Below, piece by piece: positions 26,125 through 35,519 of a stretch of 64,000 nt of DNA; positions within the stretch are counted from its first letter, which is position 1, and every line of letters starts with the position of its first letter. The notes below the pieces were generated by a model. That model saw only the letters and a list, made by a program, of their open reading frames with translations, made no database searches and had not been told where the DNA came from. The stretch comes from Streptomyces zhihengii (GTDB lineage Bacteria; Actinomycetota; Actinomycetes; Streptomycetales; Streptomycetaceae). Both the position numbers and the translations under genes were made by a program. Location: NCBI RefSeq assembly GCF_016919245.1, contig NZ_JAFEJA010000003.1, positions 186,001 to 250,000 of the forward strand. The letters are read 5' to 3'.

Positions 26125-27265
26125 CTGATCTTGTCGTAAGTTCGGTGGGTCTTATGGGTGGATGGCCAGGCCGGTGTGGGCGAGGAAGGACCATGGCAGT
26201 TGTGGGTTGCGGTTCATGCGGTGGATACCGTGCTCGGTGGCGTCGGCGAGGTGGTCGCCGGCGAGGTTGGCGAGTTCACGTTTCTTGAGTGAGGACCACT
26301 GCAGCTCCACCGGATTGAGCTCCGGGGCATAGGCGGGCAATCGTTCCATGGTGAGCCAGTCCTGGTCGGAGACCCAGTCACGCATCGCGCGGCTCCAGTG
26401 TGCGGACAAGCAGTTCCGGACCAGCCCCACGCGCTCGCCGCCGTAGAACACCTTCATCTGCTCGAGGACCTCGATGAGGGTGGCGGTGTCGTAGCTGCCG
26501 GGTTTGAGATGGAAGCACGGGCGGGCCCCGCGGTCGGGGTCCGTGGCGTGGTAGCCCAGAGCCCCGGCCATCGACGCGCGCTTCAGCTCAGCCGGTGCCG
26601 CAGGAGCGGGGTCCGCCCTCGGGGTGCGAAGATGCGACGGATCTGAGGGAGCAGCGAGACGCCTGATTCGCCGAGGAACACGATCCAGGCACGTGTGTTC
26701 ACCGCTCCTTTTTGATCCGCGCTCGTGAGCGACCCACCGGGCGATCTCCGACTCGTCCCGCTCGAGCGCCCGCCGCTCAGGACGCTGAAGAGTCCATCCG
26801 AGCCGGCCAGTCAGCAGTCGCCACGCCGAAGCCCGCGAGAGCACTACCCCCGTCGCACGCTCGACGACGACACCGACCCGCTCCAGAGTCCACAGGTCGG
26901 CCTCGAATCCATGAGCCCCGGCTCCCTGCTCCAATGCTGCCCGGACGGTCTCGACCTGGGTGTCGTCCAGCTTGGGAGGAGTACCGGTGGCCGCACGTCT
27001 TCGCAAGGCGACGGCACCACCTTCATCCCACGCGCGCCGCCAGCGCAGCATGCTCTCGGCACACACCCCACTGCCCGCGCGGACTCCGCATTTGCCACAC
27101 CGGTCTCGAACAGCTCGACCGCCCGAACCCGACGCGCCTCCGCCAACTGAGGCCTTAACAATGGAGGAAGAGAGCTGCCAGCCGCCGAGGATGAAGATCC
27201 ATAAGCCACCCCGATACCACCTCACCCACACCGCCACCACACCCACCGAACTTACGAAAGGTCAG
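26125..27265 (-). mobile_element. IS630-family insertion sequence, TA target
   Basis: The ends are inverted repeats: CTGATCTTGTCGTAAG at 26125 and its near-complement at the right end. They contain a perfect 16-bp core (CGTAAGTTCGGTGGGT at 26135-26150; complement at 27241-27256). TA dinucleotides flank both sides (26123-26124, 27266-27267), as expected for IS630. It inserted 15 bp after the stop codon of the giant effector. Confidence 0.85.
26152..27180 (-). pseudogene. IS630 transposase, frameshifted
   Basis: The N-terminal part has a helix-turn-helix (LRRRAATGTPPKLDD, TGVVLSRASAWRLL). The C-terminal part has RLPAYAPELNPVELQWSSLK, the IS630 motif around the last DDE carboxylate. Between them, about residues 160-215 of the long frame are shifted and do not match the family, so the first catalytic Asp block is out of frame. 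It is probably inactive on its own. Confidence 0.75.
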
Positions 27266-27299
27266 TAAGAGGTCCTAACAGCAGCTGCTGACGGTGTGA

Positions 27300-27945
27300 C
27301 TGTCGGCTCAGATGCTCGTTGCTCTGTTCGTGGGGAAGAGGAACTCTCGTGCGTGAATCGTGTCGGACGAACTGTGGTCGTTGGTCGCGCCGTTGTTGCC
27401 GAAGTTGGTCGCGGGGCGGCCGAGGGTTCCTGACTGGCAGGCTCTGTGCGGGATCCTGTTCGTGCTGCATACCGGGATCCAGCGGGAGTACCTGCCCCAG
27501 GAGCTCGGCTTCGGGTTGAGCATGACCTGCTGGCGGCGGCTCGCCGCCTGGAACGAGGCGGGCGTGTGGGACCGGCTCCACGTCGCCCTGCTGTCGAAGC
27601 TGCGCGGAGACCAGCTCGACTGGGCCCGGGCGGTGATCGACTCCAGCCACGTACGGGCCGCTCGGCGGGGCCCTACAGCGGCCCCAGCCCGGTCGACCGC
27701 GCACGTCCGGGCAGCAAGCACCACGTCCTCGTCGACGGACAGGGCATCCCGCTCGCGGTGTCGCTGACCGGCGGAAACCGCAACGACGTCACACAGTTGC
27801 TGCCGCTCCTTGCCAAGGTTCCTCCCGTCGCCGGTCTGGTCGGACGGCCGCGGCGACGGCCGGAAGTGGGGCTGGGAGACTGCGGCTACGACCACGACAA
27901 GTACCGCCGGCTCGTCCGGCCCCTGGGCATCACACCAGTGAGCTT
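27300..27945 (+). pseudogene. IS5-family transposase, frameshifted and 3'-truncated
   Basis: The first frame (from GTG about 27360) gives SDELWSLVAPLLPKLVAGRP, then ALCGILFVLHTGIQREYLP and VIDSSHVRAARRGP. The match then moves to another frame with GPSPVDRARPGSKHHVLVDG and SLTGGNRNDVTQLLPLL, ending at about RPLGITP. This is a standard Streptomyces IS5 transposase split by a frameshift and cut off where the next relic begins. Confidence 0.75.
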
Positions 27946-27947
27946 CT

Positions 27948-28640
27948 TCAGCGTTGCCGGTTGAGGGCGAGGATGGCCTTGGCGATTGACGTCATGCGGT
28001 TGGGCTGCAGCGAGATCTGCGGAAGATCCGCCAGGACTTCAGGTGGGCAACGCCGCGTTCGACGGGTGCTCGTGCTGCGGCCAGGGCATGGTTGCGGGTC
28101 TTTTCGGTAGGGGCGAGTTCCTGCAGGGTCTTGCGGTTGATGCCGGTGGTCAGCCACGGGCTGGCGCCCTGGTAGGCGAGATCGGCCACGTTGGGAACGC
28201 CCTGGTGCTCGCAGATTCGGATGATCTGGTAGGTGCGTGCGGCCCGGCAGGGCGGGCGAGAGCCATAACAGCCGGCCGTCGGGATCGGTTACGACCTGCA
28301 CGTTCACGCCATGGCGCCGGTGCTTGTGGGAGTAGTCGGCCCGACCGTCGCCCACCCGATCGCACTTGGCGAGGGTGCCGTCGAGCAGGACGAAGTCGGG
28401 CTCGTGCTCGCGCAGTGTCTTCAGCAGACCCGGCGCAGGCGTGGCAAGCAGGTCGACGACCGCGCTGGTGTTGGCGTGGGCGGTGGACTCGCTGATCCCG
28501 AACCCGGCAGCAACCTTTGCCAGAGTGGTGTGTTCGCGCAAGAACACCAGTGCCACCATCGCTCGCTGGGACGGACGGAGCTTGCAGCGACGGTCGCCCT
28601 GGGGTGGTCAGAGTGGTGATGCTGCCCACCAGGCGAACGC
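27948..28640 (-). pseudogene. Transposase relic (DDE_Tnp_4 type), frameshifted
   Basis: The minus strand gives LREHTTLAKVAAGFGISEST, then FVLLDGTLAKCDRVGDGRAD and HGVNVQVVTDPDGRLLWLSP. A frame change follows to VADLAYQGASPWLTTGINRK and RAPVERGVAHLKSWRIFRRS. Both halves belong to one transposase family. The frameshift near 28220 and a missing N-terminus make it a pseudogene. Confidence 0.75.
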
Positions 28641-28654
28641 ACACCACCTGCTAG

Positions 28655-30215
28655 TACTCCAGCAGCGTTTCGCTATCTGGCCTGGTCAGAGGCATCGTCG
28701 GGAGTGTAGTTGGCTGCTGGCACGTCAGGGGCGGTCTTGCCGGACCGCCCCCTTCAACGAATGACTTCGTCTTCGGAAGTGCCAGTGCCGGGACACCGCC
28801 TGACGCCTTCGCCGCCATCGCGACCAATTCAGTGCATGGATGCGAAGGGGCGAGTGGGGCCGGTGGGCGGGGTCAGTTGCCAGCAGCCGACGGACTTCTG
28901 CCACGGTGAGCGGGACCATGGTGGAACCGTTTCTGCATCCCCCTTTGCCGCTGCGTCTGCCGCCGTGGCCGCGAGAAAGGCATGCGCGAGCATGGCCAGG
29001 GTGATGTGCCTCATCCATCTGACATAGCGGCGGACTTCGTACTGGTCCAGGCCACACTCGTTCTTCGCAGCCTGGAAGCATTCCTCGATCGCCCACCGAC
29101 ATCCGGCAACGCGCACGAGCTGGTCGGCACCGGCTCCCACCGGCGCGTATGCGAGGTAGTAGGCAACCTGATCGGGTCTGCTGATGCTGCGCCGGGCCAG
29201 CGCCCAGCGATGATGGGTGGGCCGCTCACTGTCGAAGTCCTCGATCACCGGGAGCTGGACGGCGGCCCAGTCATAGACGCGCGGGCCCTTGGCGCCGTCG
29301 CCGCACGAACGTTGCTCCCATGCCTCATCCGGTGCCTGGCTGAAGAGATGGTCGATCCGGCCGAAGCGGGGCACCGAATGGGACTTCGGGACGGCGAGCA
29401 CATAGCCGACGGCGGTTTCTTCCAGCATGCGGCGAAAGCGCCACTCCTGGCCGTAGGCGGCATCCGCGGTCACCCAGGCGATTGGCAGCGGCGAGGCGAG
29501 CGCGCGCAGCACCATGGCCCTGGCCAGTTCTGGTTTGGTGGCGAAGCCCCTCTCATCAGGAATCTTGGCGGCGCGGCAGCGTTCGCGGTCGTCCGTCCAT
29601 GACTTGGGCAGATATAGCTCGCGGTCCACCAGGGCGCGTCCGTGGGTGGTGGCGTAGGCGGCGAAGACCCCGATCTGGCAGTTCTCGGTGCGGCCGGCGG
29701 TGCCGGAATACTGGCGCTGGACACCGGCGGAGGTGGTGCCTTTCTTGACGAAGCCGGTGTCGTCGAGGATGAGGACTCCGTCGGCTTCTCCGAGTCGTTC
29801 AGCGACGTATGCCTGCAGGTCGTCGCGGATGTCGTCGGCGTTCCAGATGGCTCCGTTCAGCAGCCGTTGCAGGCCGTCGGGGGTGCGGTGGCCTGCGTGT
29901 TCGGCCAGTTGCCAGCCGTTCTTGCGGCCGACCGGGCCGAGCAGGGCGCGGACGTAGTCACGCATGCGGCGTCGCAGGTCGGCACGGCCGAAACGGTGGC
30001 CGATACGCAGGAAGAGGTCGTCGAGTTCACGGTCCCAGGTCGCGTCGGCAAGGTCGTCGATCACGCGGGAAGGCTGCCCTCGTCACTGCGCAAACAGTTC
30101 TCGAAGTCATTCGTTGGAGGGGCGGTCCGGCAAGACCGCCCCTGACGTGCCAGCAGCCAACTACACTCCCGACGATGCCTCTGACCAGGCCAGATAGCGA
30201 AACGCTGCTGGAGTA
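28655..30215 (-). mobile_element. IS701-family element with about 118-bp terminal inverted repeats
   Basis: The left end starts TACTCCAGCAGCG and the right end is its complement. The match runs about 100 bp without a mismatch and to about 118 bp with small differences. Each repeat contains an internal hairpin, GGGGCGGTC / GACCGCCCC. CTAG flanks both sides (28651-28654, 30216-30219). Confidence 0.85.
28829..30064 (-). CDS. IS701-family transposase (intact)
   Basis: 411 residues. Typical IS701 features are DGVLILDDTGFVKKGTTSAG with QRQYSGTAGRTENCQIGVF (first Asp block), WVTADAAYGQEWRFRRML (second Asp) and CRWAIEECFQAAKNECGLDQ (Glu block). Full length with no frameshift, so the element could be active. 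It is transcribed opposite to the giant effector. Confidence 0.9.
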   Translation of the reverse strand: MIDDLADATWDRELDDLFLRIGHRFGRADLRRRMRDYVRALLGPVGRKNGWQLAEHAGHRTPDGLQRLLNGAIWNADDIRDDLQAYVAERLGEADGVLILDDTGFVKKGTTSAGVQRQYSGTAGRTENCQIGVFAAYATTHGRALVDRELYLPKSWTDDRERCRAAKIPDERGFATKPELARAMVLRALASPLPIAWVTADAAYGQEWRFRRMLEETAVGYVLAVPKSHSVPRFGRIDHLFSQAPDEAWEQRSCGDGAKGPRVYDWAAVQLPVIEDFDSERPTHHRWALARRSISRPDQVAYYLAYAPVGAGADQLVRVAGCRWAIEECFQAAKNECGLDQYEVRRYVRWMRHITLAMLAHAFLAATAADAAAKGDAETVPPWSRSPWQKSVGCWQLTPPTGPTRPFASMH

Positions 30216-30219
30216 CTAG

Positions 30220-31723
30220 TACCAATGCCGTGTAGTTAGGGGTGCCGTGGGCGGTGTCAAGGGGCGGGCGTCAGGATGTGGACGCTGATCGTGGCCCTGT
30301 AGGTGGTGCGGTCGACGGTGCCTCTGGCGTTGTATCTCGAGATGGCCCGTTTCACGACGCGTGGACGGGTGCGGATGCGGCGGTCGGGCATGAGGGCGGC
30401 CAGGATTCGGCGGCCTATGGTGCCGGCGAGGTCGATCACGGCGCCACTGAACACGCCTGCGGCCTGGATGACCAGATCGCGGGCGGTGTTCAGGGCGATG
30501 GAGAAACTCGCCCGGTCGGGGTCGGTCCCGGGCCGGCTGGCGGTGGCGTCCGCCATAGCCAGCCGCAGGACCTGGTAGGTGACCAGCACTGCGAAGACTT
30601 CCTGGGCGACACCGGCGGGAGTGCGGGCACGAAGGACCCGACCGCCGAGGATCGTCGACTTGATCTCCAGATAGGTGGTCTCGATTTCCCACCGCTCGTG
30701 ATACAGCCCGATCAGATCGCCGGCGGGGTGGGTGAAGGGGTCGGTCAGGGTTGTGACCAGCCGGTATGCGCCGGTGCGTCGTCCCTGTGATGTGCTGATG
30801 GTGATCTCGCAGCAGACAACACGGACCGGAACGGGTCCGATCCGGGAGAGCCAGGAGCCGTCGGGGAAGCGTCGCAGGACCGGCAGTCTGCGGTTCTCCT
30901 TCACCCGGACCAGGACGTGTGCGCTCCTCAAGGTGACTGCTTCGATCAGGGCCTGGACGGCGAAGTTCCGGTCCAGCAGGACGATCATGTCTTCCCGCAG
31001 GCTTCGGACCAGGCGTGGAGCGTAGGTGGTCTCACCGTCGGTGGCCGGACCGAATACCGCGTCCATGACGGTTCGGGTTCCGCAGGCGACCAGGATCAGA
31101 AGCCGCAGTGAGGGGTATCCCGCGCCGCCATTGTTGCAGCGGTGCCTGGTGAACTCGGCCTGGTTCGCGGGGCTGTCCGGCACTGCCATCAACGTGCCGT
31201 CGATGGCGCAGACGAGCAGTCCGTGCCACCGCGTTCCGGCGATCCCGAGTCCCGCGGCCGGTCCACGAAGCAAGTCGAACAGGTGACGCAACGGTCGGGT
31301 CCCGAGCCTCTTGCGGGCCTGGGCCAGCGCGCCGGCCGTGGGAGTCGCCGTCGGCAGTCCGTCCAGGCCGGCCGTCAGCCGCTGCCACACCTGCTGCCAT
31401 CCGAGCCCCGGGAACAATGCCCCGCCCAGCAGCAGATACACCACCACGCGCGAGGGAAGGTCCCGTATCCGCTGCTGGGTTCTGCCGGTATCTGCCAACA
31501 CCTCATCGACCATCTCGAACGGGACAATCCGTGTCAGCTCGCCGAGATGGCCGGGGGCAAACGCCCCTGCCGCAACCGCTACTTCACGAGAGATGACAGA
31601 CTTGGCGGCCAACGGAGCTCCTGCTGAACAGTGATCTTGGTCGACACGGTTCTAGCAGGAGCTCCGTCACTTCATTAGTGTGCTTGACAAGCAGCCCAGA
31701 GCCCTAACTACACGGCATTGGTA
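30220..31723 (-). mobile_element. IS4-family element, CTAG target duplication
   Basis: The terminal inverted repeat TACCAATGCCGTGTAGTTAG starts at 30220, and its exact complement ends at 31723. CTAG is duplicated on both sides (30216-30219, 31724-31727), and those copies are shared with the neighbouring elements. Confidence 0.9.
30257..31612 (-). CDS. IS4-family transposase (intact)
   Basis: 451 residues. The N-terminal block HLGELTRIVPFEMVDEVLAD with RDLPSRVVVYLLLGGALFPG is typical of Streptomyces IS4 transposases. Catalytic landmarks are LLVCAIDGTLMAVPDSPANQ (Asp), MIVLLDRNFAVQALIE (Asp) and IGLYHERWEIETTYLEIKST (Y-x2-R-x3-E-x6-K motif). No break is visible. Confidence 0.9.
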   Translation of the reverse strand: MAAKSVISREVAVAAGAFAPGHLGELTRIVPFEMVDEVLADTGRTQQRIRDLPSRVVVYLLLGGALFPGLGWQQVWQRLTAGLDGLPTATPTAGALAQARKRLGTRPLRHLFDLLRGPAAGLGIAGTRWHGLLVCAIDGTLMAVPDSPANQAEFTRHRCNNGGAGYPSLRLLILVACGTRTVMDAVFGPATDGETTYAPRLVRSLREDMIVLLDRNFAVQALIEAVTLRSAHVLVRVKENRRLPVLRRFPDGSWLSRIGPVPVRVVCCEITISTSQGRRTGAYRLVTTLTDPFTHPAGDLIGLYHERWEIETTYLEIKSTILGGRVLRARTPAGVAQEVFAVLVTYQVLRLAMADATASRPGTDPDRASFSIALNTARDLVIQAAGVFSGAVIDLAGTIGRRILAALMPDRRIRTRPRVVKRAISRYNARGTVDRTTYRATISVHILTPAP

Positions 31724-31727
31724 CTAG

Positions 31728-33169
31728 TAGGGCTTGGTCATGTTGGTGCAGGGTCCGGCATGTCGCGGTGACAGGTGGGGCAGGCGCCGGTCCAGGTCGC
31801 GAGGAGTATCTGCAGCTCGCGGACGACTCGGTAGAGGCTCAGGCCGGCGCCGTCTCTTTTGGGGATCGGCTCAGTCGCTGGAGGGTGCAGAAGGCGTGGG
31901 CTACTGAGACAAGGGTGACGTGGTGGTGCCAGCCTGGCCAGGTCCGGCCTTCGAAGTGGGCCAGGCCGAGGGCTTGTTTCATCTCGCGGTAGTCGTTCTC
32001 GATGCGCCAGCGGAGTTTCGCCGTGCGCACGAGGACGGGCAGCGGGGTGGTCTCGGGCAAGTTGGAGAGCCAGAACTGCACGGGCTCGTCCTGGTCGGCG
32101 GGCCATTCGGCCAGCAGCCAGCGGACCGGAAGCTCGGCGGTGGTCGCGGCCTTGCGGATCTCACGTCCGGCGGGCCGGATCCGCAGGGCCACGAAGCGCG
32201 AGTACATGCGCTTGAATCCGCTGCGGCCACTGCCCGGCCGTGATCCTTCCCTCCACTGCACCGGCCGTGCAGAGGATTTGCCGGCCGCGATGACCAGGTC
32301 TTTCACTCGCTGTGCCGACTCGGGGTATGCAGGGACCGGCCGCCGGCCCCTGCCGAGGTAGGCCGGGGTCGTAGGCTGTGCGTCCTCGGGGTGTGCGGTG
32401 GTTGTGGTCGAGATGCCCACCACGTAGTCGAGTCCGCGTGTCTCAAGGCCGAGCCGGAAGGCGGCGGTGTCCCCGTAGCCGCCGTCGGCGATGACCTGGG
32501 GCACTTCGATGCCCCAGGATCGAGTCTCATCGATCATGTCGAGGGCCAGCTGCCACTTCTCGACATGGCCCACCTGGGCAGGGATGGCGCACTTGTTACG
32601 GCGGGCGACCTTGGCCGGATCGGCTGTCGGTGAGGCGGGATCCCAGCTCCCTGGCAGGAACAGACGCCAGTTCACCGCCGCGGAGGCGCTGTTGGAAGCC
32701 AGGTGGAGCGAGACACCGGCCTGGCAGTTGGTGACCTTGCCCGCAGTGCCGGTGTACTGCCGGGTCACGCACGCCGACGCGTCCCCGTCCTTGAGGAATC
32801 CGGTGTCATCGATGACCAGCGCGATGGGCTTGATGACCGGCTGTATGCGCCAGGCCAGCCGGGCCCGCACATGCGCCGCATCCCACGGGCTGGAGGTCAC
32901 GAAGTGGGCCAGGGCCTGCCGGTTACCTTCCTCGCCAAGGCGGGCGGCCATCGGCTCCACCGACTTGCGGCCGCCGTCCAGCAGCAGCCCCCGCAGATAG
33001 ACGCCGCCCCACCGGCGCTGATCCGCCCGCGCGAACGGCTCGAACATCTCCGCCGCGAAATCCTCCAGATCACACCGAACCGCGGCCAACTCCTCGCTCA
33101 GCACATCCAGTCAACGACACGGCCGATCAAGAAGACACGCCATGGCAAATCGCACATGACCAAGCACTA
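31728..33169 (-). mobile_element. Second IS701-family element, CTAG target duplication
   Basis: The left end is TAGGGCTTGGTCATGT; the right end complement reads TAGTGCTTGGTCATGT. CTAG flanks are at 31724-31727 and 33170-33173. Confidence 0.85.
31839..33104 (-). CDS. IS701-family transposase (intact, different from the first)
   Basis: 421 residues. It carries KPIALVIDDTGFLKDGDASA with TRQYTGTAGKVTNCQAGVSL (first Asp), PQVIADGGYGDTAAFRLGLE (second Asp) and AKLRWRIENDYREMKQALGL (Glu). It is only distantly related to the transposase at 28829-30064, so this is an independent insertion. Full length. Confidence 0.9.
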   Translation of the reverse strand: MLSEELAAVRCDLEDFAAEMFEPFARADQRRWGGVYLRGLLLDGGRKSVEPMAARLGEEGNRQALAHFVTSSPWDAAHVRARLAWRIQPVIKPIALVIDDTGFLKDGDASACVTRQYTGTAGKVTNCQAGVSLHLASNSASAAVNWRLFLPGSWDPASPTADPAKVARRNKCAIPAQVGHVEKWQLALDMIDETRSWGIEVPQVIADGGYGDTAAFRLGLETRGLDYVVGISTTTTAHPEDAQPTTPAYLGRGRRPVPAYPESAQRVKDLVIAAGKSSARPVQWREGSRPGSGRSGFKRMYSRFVALRIRPAGREIRKAATTAELPVRWLLAEWPADQDEPVQFWLSNLPETTPLPVLVRTAKLRWRIENDYREMKQALGLAHFEGRTWPGWHHHVTLVSVAHAFCTLQRLSRSPKETAPA

Positions 33170-33173
33170 CTAG

Positions 33174-33297
33174 TACATCCGCTGTGGGCACCCGTTGTGG
33201 GCGGTCTGCGAAAGACGGTCCAACACGCGGTCCTGGAGCACAGCACTCCCTACACTCACCTTGACTCGCATGAGCGGGGAAACGCTGCTGGAGTATT
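33174..33297. repeat. Relic of an IS end like that of the 28655 element
   Basis: GAAACGCTGCTGGAGTA at about 33281-33297 matches the right terminus of the element at 28655-30215 (GCGAAACGCTGCTGGAGTA ending 30215). The rest of this segment is unassigned. It looks like an orphan end of an earlier insertion of the same IS family. Confidence 0.55.
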
Positions 33298-33322
33298 GGA
33301 TTACAAGGGTCGCTTCTTCTTG

Positions 33323-34945
33323 TCAGAATGCCTTTCTCCCTGTCAATGAACGAACCTCAACCTCTGCATACTTCGACGCGTCCGGCTCCTCGCCGGAGAA
33401 CACCGAGCCAAGCCATCCGAATAGAAACCCAATCGGTATAGATATCAGGCTCGGATTTTCCATGGGGAACCAGTCGAAATTCGAATGAGGGAACATTGAA
33501 GTTGGTCTTCCGGAGAGCGCCGGGGAGAAAAGTACCAGACATACACTTGAGCTCAGGCCGCCATAAATTGACCACAAGGCGCCTCGCGTTGTGAAACGCT
33601 TCCAGTACAGACTGTAGAGAATGGTCGGGAGATTGGCTGAAGCGGCGACCGCAAAGGCCAGTGAGACAAGGCTGGCTAGGTTTAGGTTACGCGCAAAGAT
33701 TCCAAGAATAACGGCTACTGCGCCGATCAGGACGGTCACTCCACGAGCGACGAATACACCCTCGTCCGGCGTTGCGTTCCCTTTCTTTATGACATTTATG
33801 TAGAGATCGTGCGCGACTGAGGTGGATGAGGCTAGTGTTAGACCGGCGACTACGGCAAGGATAGTAGCGAAAGCGACCGCAGAGACGACAGCAAACAGAA
33901 TAGCGCCTCCCATTGAATGTGGTCCTCCGCCGATTTCCTGTGCTAGGAGGGGTACTGCGGTGTTGCCGGCATTGTTGGAGGCTTTGATATCGCTTGAATC
34001 AACGAGCGCTGCGGCACCGAATCCCAGGACTATCGTCATGAGGTAGAAGGATCCGATGATGCCAATTGCCCACATGACAGAGCCGCGTGCTATTTTCGCT
34101 GTGGGGACAGCGTAGAAGCGGATCAGTATGTGTGGCAATCCAGCGGTGCCCATCACAAGTGCCATGCCCAGCGAGATGAAGTCCAGCTTGGAAAGCGCAG
34201 AACCGCCGAACTTGATGCCTGGCTCTAGAAAAGCATCTCCCTTGCCGCTCCTCTCGGCAGCTGCCCCGAGGAGACCGGAAATGTTGAAGTTGAACTTGAG
34301 CATGACGAGAAAGGTGATGACGAGTGTTGCGGAAATGAGTAGTACGGTCTTGGCTATCTGTACCCAGGTGGTCCCTATCATGCCACCGATAGAAACGTAG
34401 ATGACCATCAGCAAGCCGACCATGCCAACGCTTGCTGCTTTTCCGGCTTCGCTAGTAATGCCGAGAAGGAGTGAGACAAGCACGCCTGCACCAGCCATCT
34501 GGGCGACCAAGTAGAACGTCGAGACGACGGTGGTTGATACACACGCTGCCACCCTCACGGGTGTTTGGCGCAGGCGATATGCCAAGACGTCGCCCATCGT
34601 GTAGCGGCCAGTATTGCGAAGGGGCTCGGCAACCAGTAGCAGTGCTACCAACCAGGCGACCAAAAATCCGATCGAGTAGAGAAATCCGTCGTACCCGTAA
34701 AGCACGATGGATCCTGCGATGCCGAGAAATGATGCTGCAGACATGTAGTCGCCGGACAGGGCGAGTCCGTTCTGCATGCTGCCGAACTTGCGTCCGCCGG
34801 CATAGAAGGCTTCGGCTCCGTCGTCCTGAAGGCCCGCCCACAGGGTGATGCAGAGAGTTACTGCGACGATGCCGGAGAAGAGCATTGCTACAAGGGCGCC
34901 GTGACTGGAGGCGCTCTCTACGGCAAGTTGACTTGTATGTCTCAT
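33323..34945 (-). CDS. Sodium:solute (acetate/monocarboxylate) symporter, SSS family
   Basis: 540 residues from ATG 34945 (GAAGGG upstream). There are about 13 hydrophobic segments. SSS-family landmarks include FYAGGRKFGSMQNGLALSGD, YMSAASFLGIAG, MADR-like YRLRQTPVRVAACVS, MGTAGLPHILIRFYAVPTAK and ATILAVVAGLTLASST. The AGGR/NG.A..GDYMSAASFLG signature is that of ActP/MctC-type symporters. It would import acetate, pyruvate or similar small carboxylates with Na+ or H+ in the cytoplasmic membrane. The small DUF485 partner often found beside actP is not visible upstream. The stop lies just beyond the IS relic, with no sign of damage. Confidence 0.88.
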   Translation of the reverse strand: MRHTSQLAVESASSHGALVAMLFSGIVAVTLCITLWAGLQDDGAEAFYAGGRKFGSMQNGLALSGDYMSAASFLGIAGSIVLYGYDGFLYSIGFLVAWLVALLLVAEPLRNTGRYTMGDVLAYRLRQTPVRVAACVSTTVVSTFYLVAQMAGAGVLVSLLLGITSEAGKAASVGMVGLLMVIYVSIGGMIGTTWVQIAKTVLLISATLVITFLVMLKFNFNISGLLGAAAERSGKGDAFLEPGIKFGGSALSKLDFISLGMALVMGTAGLPHILIRFYAVPTAKIARGSVMWAIGIIGSFYLMTIVLGFGAAALVDSSDIKASNNAGNTAVPLLAQEIGGGPHSMGGAILFAVVSAVAFATILAVVAGLTLASSTSVAHDLYINVIKKGNATPDEGVFVARGVTVLIGAVAVILGIFARNLNLASLVSLAFAVAASANLPTILYSLYWKRFTTRGALWSIYGGLSSSVCLVLFSPALSGRPTSMFPHSNFDWFPMENPSLISIPIGFLFGWLGSVFSGEEPDASKYAEVEVRSLTGRKAF

Positions 34946-35519
34946 GACACGTGCCCTTCGTGACCGTGGATTGCAGCCTGAAATGCTGGAGGGGTTGCTT
35001 TGCAAGAGCGGTGCGATTGGGAGATGTCGCGGTGGTGAGGGATAGGGTTTTGCCCACGGTTGAGGAATTACGGGCTCACTCTGTGTGGCGACAGACGCTT
35101 GAGCTAGGTGATGTAAGTTTCTGTGAAAATAGGCTGCGACGCAGTGAACGCGACAGCACGCAACACGGGTATCCTCGCGACCTGCTAGAAGATCCCGGGC
35201 TTTGCAGGTTCCTGACGACTGAGGGCCGGGAGCGCTGGTCTTCTGTAACGCGGACCGCTGAATTCATCCAGTCGTGATTGCGTCACCGCAAATGTCACAC
35301 TAGGGCGGCCGCGCTCAATGAGGGATGTAAACTGCGATCCATCGAGTCGAGCGGCTTTTTGGGCAGGCTCTAGTTTCTAGGCCGAGAGCGCAGCCATCAC
35401 TCCATGCGAGGCTGACAGTCACGGCAGGTGGGATGACTGGGCCGTCTGTTGCTGTACGGAAAAGAACATTTTCACGACGCGTTAAGATAGCCAGAACGCG
35501 GTGGCGGTTACACTGTCAA
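34946..35519. other. Intergenic region upstream of the symporter
   Basis: 574 bp with no gene I can support. It is less GC-rich than its surroundings. The symporter promoter should lie near 34960-35100; I see no consensus I would commit to. Confidence 0.5.
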
